A DNA stretch of 64,000 nucleotides from CAXMMR01 sp963692975 (GTDB lineage: Bacteria > Pseudomonadota > Alphaproteobacteria > Acetobacterales > Acetobacteraceae): assembly GCA_963692975.2 (NCBI GenBank), contig CAXMMR010000009.1, positions 1-64,000 of the forward strand, in the 5' to 3' direction. The translations under genes and the position numbers were made by a program. Under the pieces are notes generated by a model, which had not been told where the DNA came from, ran no database searches, and was given only the letters and a program-made list of their open reading frames with translations. The first letter of the stretch is position 1, and the number at the start of each line of letters is the position of its first letter. Positions 6,926 to 14,731 of this stretch are shown in pieces.

Positions 6926-8113
6926 TTGATCACAGACACCCCCGCCAACGAAGTCGAGCTGGTCGAGCTCATCCGCTCCGCCCGAGAGCCCCTACTTGTC
7001 TGCGGTGCCGGCACTCGTCTGCGTATGCTTCGGCCGGTCCGCGCCGACCGTCAGGTTATCACCAGCGCTCTTCGCGGCGTCACCCTGCACGCGCCCAAGG
7101 AGTTGGTCTTCTCCGCCCGCGCCGGCACCCCGCTCGCCGACGTCGAGGCTCACCTCGCCGCCGACAACCAGATGCTGATCGCCGAGCCGCCCGACCTGTC
7201 CGCGCTGTTCGACGGCGGCACGAACCTCACCCTGAGCGGCCCCACCTTGGGCGGTCTCGTCGCGACGAACCTCTCCGGTCCCCGACGCATCGCCGAAGGC
7301 GCCGTGCGCGACCACCTGCTCGGCGTGCGCGCCGTCAACGGCGCCGGCGAGCTGATCCGCTCCGGCGGTCGCGTGCTCAAGAACGTCACCGGGCTCGACG
7401 TCGCCAAGCTCCTCGCCGGCAGCCACGGCACTCTCGCCGTGCTCAGCGAGGTCACCCTCAAGGTCCTGCCGCGTCCCGAGACCACCGCCACCCTCGCCCT
7501 CTCAGGTCTTGATCCCGTTGCCGGCGTCGCCGCCCTTGCCGCCGCTCTGGGCTCGCCCTACGGCGTCTCCGGCGCCGCCTACCTGCCCGATGGCGACGCC
7601 GGGCTGGGCGTGCCCGGCCCCGCCACCCTCATCCGGATCGAAAACTTCGAGGCCAGCGTTCGCCACCGCATCGCCGGCCTGCTCGCCCATCTCGCCGGCC
7701 AAGGCGCCCCCACCGTGCTGGACGATGCCGCCTCCCGCGCCCTCTGGCGCAAAATCCGCGACGCCATCCCGCTCGAGCCTGCCCCCATGGACGCCGTCTG
7801 GCGCGTCTCCGTCCGCCCCTCGCGCGGCCCGAACGTGCTCGCCGCCACCGGCCTGCGCGGCTTCCTCGACTGGGCCGGCGGCCTCGTCTGGCTCACCGGC
7901 CCCGCCACCGAGCCAACCCACGCCACCGTTCGCGCCGCCGCCCAAGCCGCCGGCGGCACCTGGATGCTCTTTCGCGGCCCAGAACACCTCAACGCCGTCG
8001 TCGACGTTGTTCCAGCCGAACCCCCAGCCCTCGCCGCCATCACCCGCCGCGTCAAAGCCGCCTTCGACCCGTCCGGCATCCTCAATCCTGGGCGGATTTA
8101 TGCGGACCTTTAG
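6926..8113 (+). CDS. glcE: Glycolate oxidase subunit GlcE (FAD-binding)
   Basis: A 395-residue FAD-binding subunit of glycolate oxidase. Seen: a short PCMH domain beginning ITDTPANEVELVELI, then LLVCGAGTRLRM, TPLADVEAHLA, GPTLGGLVATNLSGPRR and LKNVTGLDVAKLLAGSHGTLAV, ending in the FDPSGILNPGRIY signature. Start: an ATG at 6824 would add 34 residues, but that stretch (GLGPQAPAGRGQSPRLA) is the translated GC-rich repeat. The TTG at 6926, immediately after the repeat, matches where homologues begin. No clear Shine-Dalgarno is visible. It lies between glcD and glcF with a repeat on each side. Confidence 0.88.
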   Translation: MITDTPANEVELVELIRSAREPLLVCGAGTRLRMLRPVRADRQVITSALRGVTLHAPKELVFSARAGTPLADVEAHLAADNQMLIAEPPDLSALFDGGTNLTLSGPTLGGLVATNLSGPRRIAEGAVRDHLLGVRAVNGAGELIRSGGRVLKNVTGLDVAKLLAGSHGTLAVLSEVTLKVLPRPETTATLALSGLDPVAGVAALAAALGSPYGVSGAAYLPDGDAGLGVPGPATLIRIENFEASVRHRIAGLLAHLAGQGAPTVLDDAASRALWRKIRDAIPLEPAPMDAVWRVSVRPSRGPNVLAATGLRGFLDWAGGLVWLTGPATEPTHATVRAAAQAAGGTWMLFRGPEHLNAVVDVVPAEPPALAAITRRVKAAFDPSGILNPGRIYADL

Positions 8114-8117
8114 GGAA

Positions 8118-8365
8118 GCGAAGGCAAGGCAAGGGGCTTTGCCCCTTGACCCCATCGTCACGCGAATGCGTGCTGCGCACGACGGCGGAGCCTTTGAAAT
8201 CCGTTCATAAGAAGCCCTTTAATGGCATGGTCCGGGGCGACAAGGCGGACTCAAAGATAGCTTCGCCAAGCAAGACGAAAGATCGGGTTTGATCCCCAAG
8301 TCATCGGGGTCTGGGGCCTCCCGGTTCCAGCGGGTCAAGGGCAGAGCCCTTGCCTTGCTTCTCTC
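8118..8365. repeat. GC-rich bilobed palindromic element, complete copy between glcE and glcF
   Basis: The L lobe begins near 8130 with AAGGGGCTTTGCCCCTTGACCCCAT. Its second hairpin is interrupted by about 25 bp before GCGGAGCCTTTGAAATCC. The R lobe at 8305-8360 reads GGGGTCTGGGGCCTCC..CCAGCGGGTCAAGGGCAGAGCCCTTGCC. It ends about 20 bp before the glcF ATG. Same family as 6720-6925. Confidence 0.8.
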
Positions 8366-8384
8366 TGCCTGAGGATCGCACCGC

Positions 8385-9692
8385 ATGCGCACCGAGTTCA
8401 CGGCCGAGCAGCTTCGGGATCCGCAGACCGCATCGTCCAACAAAGTTCTGCGCACCTGCGTCCACTGTGGCTTGTGCACCGCCACCTGCCCGACCTTTGT
8501 TCTCCTTGGCGACGAGCTCGATAGTCCTCGCGGCCGCATCTACCTCATCAAGGACATGCTGGAGACCGGCCGCCCGGCGACGCAGGAGGTCGTCACCCAT
8601 GTCGACCGCTGCCTCTCCTGCCTTGCCTGCATGACCACGTGCCCGTCCGGCGTGAACTACATGCACCTGGTCGATCACGCCCGTCAGTACATCGAGGACA
8701 CGTATGCCCGGCCCTGGCACGAGCGCTGGATGCGCAACGCCCTGGCGACAATCCTGCCGAGTCCCCGCCTGTTCCGCGCCGCCCTCTCCGCCGCTCGTCT
8801 CGGCCGCCCGTTTGCCCGGCTGATCCCCGGCCGAGCGCTGCCTGCTCAGCGGCTGCGCGCCATGCTGCGCCTTGCCCCCGCTCGCCTGCCGCCGCCAAGC
8901 GCGCTGCAGCGTCCCGGCGTGCGTCCGGCCGAGGGCGAGCGCCGCGGCCGGGTCGCCCTGCTCGCCGGTTGCGCTCAGACTGTGCTCGCGCCCGAGATTA
9001 ACGAGGCCAGCATCCGCCTGCTCACCCGCCTCGGCATTGAGGTCGTGGTTGCCCGGGGGGTGGGCTGCTGCGGCGCTCTGACCCACCACATGGGCCGCCA
9101 CGCCGCCGCCATGGCCACCGTCGGCCAGGCCGTCGCCGGCTGGTCGCGCGAGCTGGACGGGGAGGGGCTTGACGCCATCGTCATCAACACCTCGGGCTGC
9201 GGCACGACGGTGAAGGATTACGGCTTCATCTGCCGCAACGAGCCCGAGCCGCTCCGCAGCAACGCCGCCCGCGTCTCCGCCCTGGCCGTCGACGTGACCG
9301 AATACCTTGCCCGCATTGGCTACGCGCCCACCCGCGAGCCGCCCGGCCTCACCGTCGCCTACCACTCCGCCTGCTCGCTTCAGCACGGCCAGCGCGTCAC
9401 CGCCGAACCGAAAACCCTGCTCGCCGCTGCCGGCTTCACCGTGGTCGAGCCCGCCGACCCCCATCTCTGCTGCGGCTCCGCCGGCACCTACAACATCGTC
9501 CAGCCCGAGATCGCCGACCGGCTGCGCGCCCGCAAGCTCGGCACCATCGAGGCCCTGCGGCCCGACCTGATCGCCGCCGGCAACATCGGCTGCATCACCC
9601 AACTCTCCAGTGCTGGCCTGCCGGTGGTGCACACCGTGGCGCTACTCGACTGGATGGCGGGCGGCCCAAGGCCTCTCGCTCTCAGCGACTGA
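8385..9692 (+). CDS. glcF: Glycolate oxidase iron-sulfur subunit GlcF
   Basis: A 435-residue iron-sulfur subunit carrying electrons from GlcD/GlcE toward the quinone pool. Seen: two [4Fe-4S] ferredoxin motifs, CVHCGLCTATCPT (residues about 26-38) and CLSCLACMTTCPSG (about 75-88). These are followed by two CCG-type domains: LAGC..GVGCCGALTHHMGRH with INTSGCGTTVKDYG, and YHSACSLQHGQR with LCCGSAGTYN. The GlcF layout is complete and of usual length. The ATG at 8385 directly follows a GC-rich repeat. The three glc genes are probably co-regulated despite gaps of roughly 210 and 270 bp. Confidence 0.93.
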   Translation: MRTEFTAEQLRDPQTASSNKVLRTCVHCGLCTATCPTFVLLGDELDSPRGRIYLIKDMLETGRPATQEVVTHVDRCLSCLACMTTCPSGVNYMHLVDHARQYIEDTYARPWHERWMRNALATILPSPRLFRAALSAARLGRPFARLIPGRALPAQRLRAMLRLAPARLPPPSALQRPGVRPAEGERRGRVALLAGCAQTVLAPEINEASIRLLTRLGIEVVVARGVGCCGALTHHMGRHAAAMATVGQAVAGWSRELDGEGLDAIVINTSGCGTTVKDYGFICRNEPEPLRSNAARVSALAVDVTEYLARIGYAPTREPPGLTVAYHSACSLQHGQRVTAEPKTLLAAAGFTVVEPADPHLCCGSAGTYNIVQPEIADRLRARKLGTIEALRPDLIAAGNIGCITQLSSAGLPVVHTVALLDWMAGGPRPLALSD

Positions 9693-9815
9693 CAGCGAGA
9701 GCTCCGCTTGAAATGATCGCTATTGCCAAGCGATCCTGCCTGTTGATCACCCGCTCACCACACGGGCAGCAACCACCCACCCAGCAGACGTCGGCGGTTC
9801 GAACCATCCCCCAAA

Positions 9816-9835
9816 ATCTTGCCTATAGGCAAGAT
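9816..9835. promoter_or_regulatory. Perfect 20-bp palindrome, copy 1
   Basis: ATCTTGCCTATAGGCAAGAT is perfectly self-complementary. It sits in the AT-rich 171-bp gap between the convergent glcF and Nei/Fpg genes. The same arms recur at 36077-36100. It could be an operator or a bidirectional terminator stem, but no T-run follows it. The rest of 9693-9863 shows no gene. Confidence 0.6.
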
Positions 9836-9863
9836 CGGTGTAAACCATTAATTTAAATCAATA

Positions 9864-10709
9864 TTATTTTGGCGAGTGGGGCTGGCAATGCCCACACCAA
9901 TACAGCCTTCGCCCGCCCATCATCTCCGTCAGCACCGGCTCGCCGCAAACCCGGCACGGCTCCCCGGCCCGATGCGCGACATAGGTCGCTCCACCCCGTC
10001 GGTTCCGGCCGCCCCGATGCTCGCTCGCCGTCGTGACGATACGCCCTTGCCGCACCCCGTCCGCCAGCAGCATCGCCAGGTCGTCCCACAGCGCCGTCCA
10101 GACATCTTGCGGTATTTCACGCCCTGTAAGAAACGGAGTGAGCCTGGCCCGGAACAGCACCTCTGCCCGATAGATGTTCCCGATCCCCGCCACGATGTCC
10201 TGCCGCATCAACAGCAGCCCGATCGACATCCGCGACTTGTGCAGCTTCGCGTAGGCACGGTCGGGGTCCGCGTCATCCCGCAGCGGGTCCTCGCCCAGCC
10301 GCGACATCGCCAGCGCCTTCTCCGCCGGGCTGATGACCTCGCACGCCGTCGGCCCGCTCAAATCCGCCAGGTGCCGCCCTGCCAGTAGCCGCAGCCGCAC
10401 CAATCCCCGCGGCTCCGGCGGAAACGCATTGCCTTCCGCCGCGCGGCTCCGCCGGCCGATCCCCTGCAGCCCCTCGCCGGCAAACCGCCACATGCCATAG
10501 AGGCCCAGATGCACGCGCAGCCAGACATGCTCGGAAAATCCGAGGAACATCTGCTTGCCCTGCGCCTCCGCCTCGCTCAGCACGTGCCCGTCCAGCAGCG
10601 CCGCCCCCTCGGCAAACCGCCCCTGCGGCGAGCTCGCATCCACCTGCTTGCCGACGAACTGGTCGCGGAAGGCGGCGGCGAGGCGATGGACTGTGTGGCC
10701 TTCAGGCAT
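9864..10709 (-). CDS. Fpg/Nei family DNA glycosylase
   Basis: A 281-residue base-excision repair glycosylase/AP lyase removing oxidised bases. Seen: the catalytic N-terminus (M)PEGHTVHRLA with Pro2 and Glu3, the H2TH-region text KSRMSIGLLLMRQDIVAGIGNIYRAEVLFRA (read around residues 155-188, including the conserved GIGNIYRAE), and a C-terminal zinc finger with CRVCGEP and WCGHCQ. The PEGHT form is more typical of endonuclease VIII (Nei) than MutM, so Nei is favoured without a firm symbol. It is convergent with glcF, and a GC-rich half repeat lies upstream. Confidence 0.9.
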   Translation of the reverse strand: MPEGHTVHRLAAAFRDQFVGKQVDASSPQGRFAEGAALLDGHVLSEAEAQGKQMFLGFSEHVWLRVHLGLYGMWRFAGEGLQGIGRRSRAAEGNAFPPEPRGLVRLRLLAGRHLADLSGPTACEVISPAEKALAMSRLGEDPLRDDADPDRAYAKLHKSRMSIGLLLMRQDIVAGIGNIYRAEVLFRARLTPFLTGREIPQDVWTALWDDLAMLLADGVRQGRIVTTASEHRGGRNRRGGATYVAHRAGEPCRVCGEPVLTEMMGGRRLYWCGHCQPHSPK

Positions 10710-10715
10710 GCAGAA

Positions 10716-10772
10716 AGGCCAGAGGCTCTGCCTCTGGACTCCGCTGGGACCTGAGGCCCCAGACCCCCGTCA
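10716..10772. repeat. GC-rich palindromic element, single-lobe copy
   Basis: GGCCAGAGGCTCTGCCTCTGG at 10718-10738, followed by ACTCCGCTGGGACCTGAGGCCCCAGACCCC. This is the R lobe of the family, without the AAAGGC..GCCTTT lobe. It fills the gap between the Rieske-FAD gene and the glycosylase gene on the minus strand. Confidence 0.75.
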
Positions 10773-10774
10773 AC

Positions 10775-12256
10775 TTAAGGATGCGCAGGAAACGTCGCCG
10801 CCAAAGCGGCCGTTTCGGCTTCGCGTTGGCAGGCGACGACGCCGACCAACTGGCCGTCCCGCATCTGCCTGGCGATGAAGTTCATCGCGTCCAGGTCGCC
10901 ATCCACCACCACCTCGTCGAACGACGACGGATGCCCCAGCAGCTCGATCCGATGGCCGTGGTGATAGGTCCAGTAGAACGGCGCCTCCTCGAACCACGCC
11001 CCTCCACCGAGCATGTTTCGCGCCGCCACCCGCGCCTGCTGCTGCGCCACCCGCCAGTGCTCCACCCTGATCATACCTTCGCCGAACGGGAAGGTCGCGA
11101 TGTCGCCCGCCGCGTAGAGCCCGTCAGCGACCCGCATCCCGCCATCCACCGTCAGGCCGCCATCCTCCTCGCGCGGCAGCCCGGCCGCGAAATCGGTCGC
11201 CGGATGCACCCCGATCGCCACCAGCACGAGCTCAGCCCCTAACGCCCGCCCGCTCTCCAGCACCACCCCGGCCACCCGGTCCTCGCCGGTGATCGCCACC
11301 GCCTTGCCGGTCACAAACGCAACCCCGTTCGCCTCGTGCAGCCGCCGCAGCGCCCGCGCCACCTCGATCCCGAACTGCTTGGCGAACGGCACCTCGCCGG
11401 GCGTCACCGCGGTCACCGCCAGCCCGTGCTTGCTGAGCGCGGAGGCCGCCTCCAGCCCGATAAAACCGCCGCCGATGATCACCGCCCGCGCGTTCTCCTG
11501 CGCCCGCGGCAGGATCGCTCGCGCATCCTCCAGCGAGCGCAGCAGATGCACTCCCGCCAGCCCGGTGCCCGGCACGTCGAGCGCGTTCGGCGCGCCGCCC
11601 GGGCAGAGCAGGGCGGCGTCGTAGGCGATGACGCTCCCATCGGCCAGCGTCACCCGCTTGGCCGCCGCGTCGAGCCGCGTCGCCACCCCCTGCCGCCGCT
11701 CGATGCGCTGCTCGGCGTAGAACCCGGCCGGCCGCAGCGGCGCCACCTCTTCCGGCTTCATTCCGCCCTCCAGCACGAACTTGCTGAGCGCCGTGCGGTC
11801 ATACGGCGCGTCCGGCTCCGCCCCGAGCAGCACCACCCGCCCGCCAAAGCCGAACTCGCGCAGCGCCGCCGCCGCCGCCGTTCCAGCCGCCCCGGCGCCG
11901 ACGATCAGGAACGTCCGCTCGTCCGTCGCTCGCCGCACCTCCGGTCGCGCCATCGGCTCGGCCGAAACCATCACCGCCACGCCGTCGAGCCGGGTCTCAT
12001 AGCGGGGCAGGGGATCAAGCGCCGGCGGCTCCAGCAGCGATCCGTCCGCCACCGCGAACATGCCCTTGTGCCAGGGGCAGACGATCCGCCCGTTGCACAC
12101 CGCCCCCTGCTCCAGCGGCGCCCCAGCGTGCGGACACGTCGCCCCATAAGCCCGCACTGCCTCGCCGTCCCGCACCAGGATAATGTCGGCCTCGCCCAGC
12201 CGCACCTTGAGCGGCCGGTCGTGAGGGACTTCGCTGAGCATCGCGACCTGCTGCAT
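10775..12256 (-). CDS. Rieske 2Fe-2S / FAD-dependent NAD(P)H oxidoreductase (AIFM3-like)
   Basis: A 493-residue fusion of a Rieske domain and a pyridine-nucleotide-disulfide oxidoreductase. Seen: Rieske ligands CPHAGAPLEQG and CPWHKGMF (residues about 40-70), the FAD Rossmann motif IVGAGAAGTAAAAALRE, the NAD(P)H motif VIIGGGFIGLEAASAL, the FAD-binding YAAGDIATFP, and a C-terminal reductase domain (FYWTYHHGHRIELLG). This resembles ferredoxin-reductase/AIF-like proteins; the electron acceptor is unknown. Start: the ATG at 12256 has a good GGAGAG 6 nt upstream. Longer in-frame starts at 12289 and 12358 exist but lack one. Confidence 0.85.
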   Translation of the reverse strand: MQQVAMLSEVPHDRPLKVRLGEADIILVRDGEAVRAYGATCPHAGAPLEQGAVCNGRIVCPWHKGMFAVADGSLLEPPALDPLPRYETRLDGVAVMVSAEPMARPEVRRATDERTFLIVGAGAAGTAAAAALREFGFGGRVVLLGAEPDAPYDRTALSKFVLEGGMKPEEVAPLRPAGFYAEQRIERRQGVATRLDAAAKRVTLADGSVIAYDAALLCPGGAPNALDVPGTGLAGVHLLRSLEDARAILPRAQENARAVIIGGGFIGLEAASALSKHGLAVTAVTPGEVPFAKQFGIEVARALRRLHEANGVAFVTGKAVAITGEDRVAGVVLESGRALGAELVLVAIGVHPATDFAAGLPREEDGGLTVDGGMRVADGLYAAGDIATFPFGEGMIRVEHWRVAQQQARVAARNMLGGGAWFEEAPFYWTYHHGHRIELLGHPSSFDEVVVDGDLDAMNFIARQMRDGQLVGVVACQREAETAALAATFPAHP

Positions 12257-12362
12257 CTGGGGCTCTCCGGTTACCGGATGCGAATGCATCTGCGGAAATC
12301 CGGTTCCAAGCCGACGAAACAAGGCCTTCGCCAGCAAGACAGCACCCGATGACGTCAAAACG

Positions 12363-12421
12363 GATGGGGTCTGGGGCCGCGGGCCCCAGCGGTCCAGGGC
12401 AGAGCCCTGGCCTGTCGTCCT
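12363..12421. repeat. GC-rich palindromic element, single-lobe copy
   Basis: GGGGTCTGGGGCCGCGGGCCCCAGCGG followed by TCCAGGGCAGAGCCCTGG. The R lobe ends directly at the stop codon of the MotB-like gene on the minus strand. Confidence 0.78.
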
Positions 12422-13564
12422 CTAGCGATCCGTCAACCGGATCTCGATGCGCCGATTACGCGCGTAGGCCGCCGCATTGCGCGCCAAGTCGAGCGGCTGG
12501 TTGTCGCCGAACCCCGCCGCCGCCAGCCGGTTCGCCGGCAGCCCTTCCTCGTTCAGCAGCTTGACCACGTTGATCGCGCGCTGCGCCGATAGCTCCCAGT
12601 TCGAGGCGAAGCGCCCGCCCGCGATCGGCTGGCGGTCGGCGTGGCCATCGACGCGCAGCACCCAGTTGAGGTCGCCCGGAATGCTCGGCTCGATCCGCTC
12701 GATCGTGTTGGCCAGCCGCCGCAGCTGCTCGCGTCCGGAGGCGGTCAGCTCTGCGCTGCCGGGCGGGAACAGCACCTCGCTCTGAAAGACAAAGCGGTCG
12801 CCGACCACCTGGACGCCCGGTTGGTTGGCCAGCAGGTCGCGTAAGCGACCGAAGAACTCGCTGCGGTAGCGCTGCAGCTCCAGCACCTTGGAGGCGAGCG
12901 CGGTGTTGAGCCGCGCGTCCAGGTCGGCGATCTTGGCGTCCTTGCTGCTGGCGTCGGTCTTCGCCACGTCGAGAGCGGCCGCCAGTGCCGCGAGCTGCGC
13001 GCGCGCCTGTTCCATCTGCCGGTTGAGCAGGTCGAGCTGCGCCTGCTGCTCGGCGCCGAGCTTGGTTGCGCTGTCGCGCTCGGCCGCCAGGCTCGCCAGC
13101 CGCGGGTCCGGATGGGTGGCGAGGTCGGCCAACCGGGCCTGCAGCGCCGCGGCGGTGGCGCTGGTTTCGGCGAGCTTGGTGTTGGCGGCGGCGCTGTCCG
13201 TCCGTGCCGCGTCGCGCTCGGCGCTCAGGCTGGCGGCAGCGCTGCGCGCCTCATCGAGCCGGGTGATCAGCGTGTCGCGTGCCGCCGCAGCGTCGTCGGC
13301 CCGCCGCGTCAGCGTTGCGTTGGCCGCCGTCAGCGTCTTGTCGTGCGCCCGCTCCAAAGCCAGCTCGTCGCTGATCGCCGCCATCTGCCGCGTCAGCCGC
13401 TCCAGCGCCGCCGTCCGTCCGCTCAGATTCACCGACAGGAACGCCTGCGCCAGCACGAACACCAGCAGCACGAAAATGATGACCATCAGCAGCGTCGACA
13501 GCGCGTCGACGTAGCCGGGCCAGGCGTCCAGGCCGTTGCCGGCTAGGCGTCTGCGGCGGGCCAC
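12422..13564 (-). CDS. MotB/OmpA-like peptidoglycan-binding protein with long coiled coil
   Basis: A 380-residue protein with a MotB-like plan. Seen: a basic N-terminus, a single transmembrane helix preceded by a conserved-looking Asp (PGYVDALSTLLMVIIFVLL, residues about 16-34), a long Ala/Asp/Arg/Glu-rich coiled coil (about 48-240), and a C-terminal OmpA-like domain with VDGHADRQPI, NWELSAQRAINVVKLL, RLAAAGFGDNQP and NRRIEIRL. The OmpA domain should bind peptidoglycan and the TM Asp could carry protons. It abuts the MotA-like gene with no gap, so the pair probably forms one inner-membrane complex. Its role is unknown; no flagellar genes are nearby. Confidence 0.85.
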   Translation of the reverse strand: MARRRRLAGNGLDAWPGYVDALSTLLMVIIFVLLVFVLAQAFLSVNLSGRTAALERLTRQMAAISDELALERAHDKTLTAANATLTRRADDAAAARDTLITRLDEARSAAASLSAERDAARTDSAAANTKLAETSATAAALQARLADLATHPDPRLASLAAERDSATKLGAEQQAQLDLLNRQMEQARAQLAALAAALDVAKTDASSKDAKIADLDARLNTALASKVLELQRYRSEFFGRLRDLLANQPGVQVVGDRFVFQSEVLFPPGSAELTASGREQLRRLANTIERIEPSIPGDLNWVLRVDGHADRQPIAGGRFASNWELSAQRAINVVKLLNEEGLPANRLAAAGFGDNQPLDLARNAAAYARNRRIEIRLTDR

Positions 13565-14731
13565 CTAGGAAGACAGGCCAGGGCTCTGCCCTGGACCCGC
13601 CAGGGGCGGCGCCCCTGGACCGGCGCTCATCGAGGCGACTGTGCGGGTCAGGAGCCTGAAGTCGGCCGAGGCGCGCTCTCGGCCCTGCTCGCTCTCGGAC
13701 AGCAGACGCTGCAACAGCTGCTCGATCGCTCGCAACGACCGGTCACCCTCCGGCGCGGCACGCTCCTCCGCAAGCCGGCCCAGCGCCGGCCCGAGTGCGG
13801 CCTGCGCCTCCGCCACCCGCAGCATCAGCTGTTGGTTGGCCCGCAGCGTGTCCGACAGGGTGGCAATGCGCTCGGTCAAGCCGAGTACCGCCTGGTTCGC
13901 GTCGTGCCGGCTGTGCTCGCCGCGCGTCAGCACCCGTTGCAGGTCCTGCATGTTCTCCGCCGTGGTCTCGAGCAGCGCCTGCACGTAGACCGGCACCGGC
14001 GCCTCGCCCTCCTGGCCGAGCAGGCCCGAGGAGAGCTGCGTCGAACCCGCCAGCCACTCCTCCAGCTCGTTGAAGAAGCGGTTCTGCGCCTGCCCGGCTG
14101 TGAGGTCGAGGAAGCCCAGCACCAGGGCCCCGGTCAAGCCGAACATCGACGAGGAGAACGCCGTTCCCATGCCGTGCAGTGGCCGCGCCAGCCCCGACTT
14201 GAGCTGGTCGAACATCACCTGCATGTCGCCCCCGCCCACCGTCAGCCCGCCCACCACGTCGCCGACGGCACCGACCGTCAGCAGCAAGCCCCAGAAGGTG
14301 CCGAGCAAGCCGAGGAAAATCAGCAGCCCGGTCATGTATCGCGACAGCTCGCGGCTCTCGTCGAGCCGGGAGGCGAGGCTGTCGAGCAGGCTGGACGTGG
14401 TCGCCGCCGAGAGCGACAGCCGGCGGTCGGACTGCGCCGCTCGTGCTGCCAGCATCGAGGCCATCGGCGCCAGCAGCCGCGGCGCCGGCAGGCTCTGCGC
14501 CCGCGACGGCGCGCTCTGGAAGGCGGTCAGCCAGCGCACCTCGGGGCCGAGCCGGACCACCTGGCGGAGGTTCCAGCCAATGCCGATAAGGCCAACCAGG
14601 AAGATCAACCCGTTCAGCACCGGATTATTGGCAAAGAAGACGACCAGCCGGTCGGCGAGAAAGCCGGCGACGGCCGCGACCGCCATCAGGAACACCAGCA
14701 TGCGCGCCAGATAGATGGTGGGGCGCGTCAC
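13565..14731 (-). CDS. MotA/TolQ/ExbB-like proton channel family protein
   Basis: A 388-residue inner-membrane protein. Seen: two N-terminal helices (about 8-55: LVFLMAVAAVAGFLADRLV, LNGLIFLVGLIGIGW), a cytoplasmic stretch, then two helices with MotA/TolQ-like text (LLIFLGLLGTFWGLLLTVGAVG and GMGTAFSSSMFGLTGALVLGFLDL), followed by a helical tail. It probably forms a proton-driven stator with the downstream MotB-like partner. The ATG overlaps the stop of the OmpA-like gene upstream by 4 bp. The last 18 or so residues (GPGAPPLAGPGQSPGLSS) are encoded by a GC-rich repeat, so the original C-terminus has been extended or replaced. Confidence 0.85.
   Translation of the reverse strand: MTRPTIYLARMLVFLMAVAAVAGFLADRLVVFFANNPVLNGLIFLVGLIGIGWNLRQVVRLGPEVRWLTAFQSAPSRAQSLPAPRLLAPMASMLAARAAQSDRRLSLSAATTSSLLDSLASRLDESRELSRYMTGLLIFLGLLGTFWGLLLTVGAVGDVVGGLTVGGGDMQVMFDQLKSGLARPLHGMGTAFSSSMFGLTGALVLGFLDLTAGQAQNRFFNELEEWLAGSTQLSSGLLGQEGEAPVPVYVQALLETTAENMQDLQRVLTRGEHSRHDANQAVLGLTERIATLSDTLRANQQLMLRVAEAQAALGPALGRLAEERAAPEGDRSLRAIEQLLQRLLSESEQGRERASADFRLLTRTVASMSAGPGAPPLAGPGQSPGLSS
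13570..13624. repeat. GC-rich palindromic element overlapping a gene 3' end
   Basis: GGCCAGGGCTCTGCCCTGG, ACCCGC, then CAGGGGCGGCGCCCCTGG. Two palindromes of the family lie within the last codons of the MotA-like gene, so the element is translated as part of that protein. Confidence 0.8.

Noticed and set aside
8301..9632. 443-codon minus-strand ORF opposite glcF
   Set aside because: No domain signature, while the plus strand carries two ferredoxin motifs and CCG domains.
12422..14731. Zorya-type anti-phage system (ZorAB)
   Set aside because: MotA-like and MotB-like genes are present, but the MotA-like protein has only a short tail and there are no ZorC/ZorD/ZorE nucleases or helicases. The neighbours are housekeeping genes.
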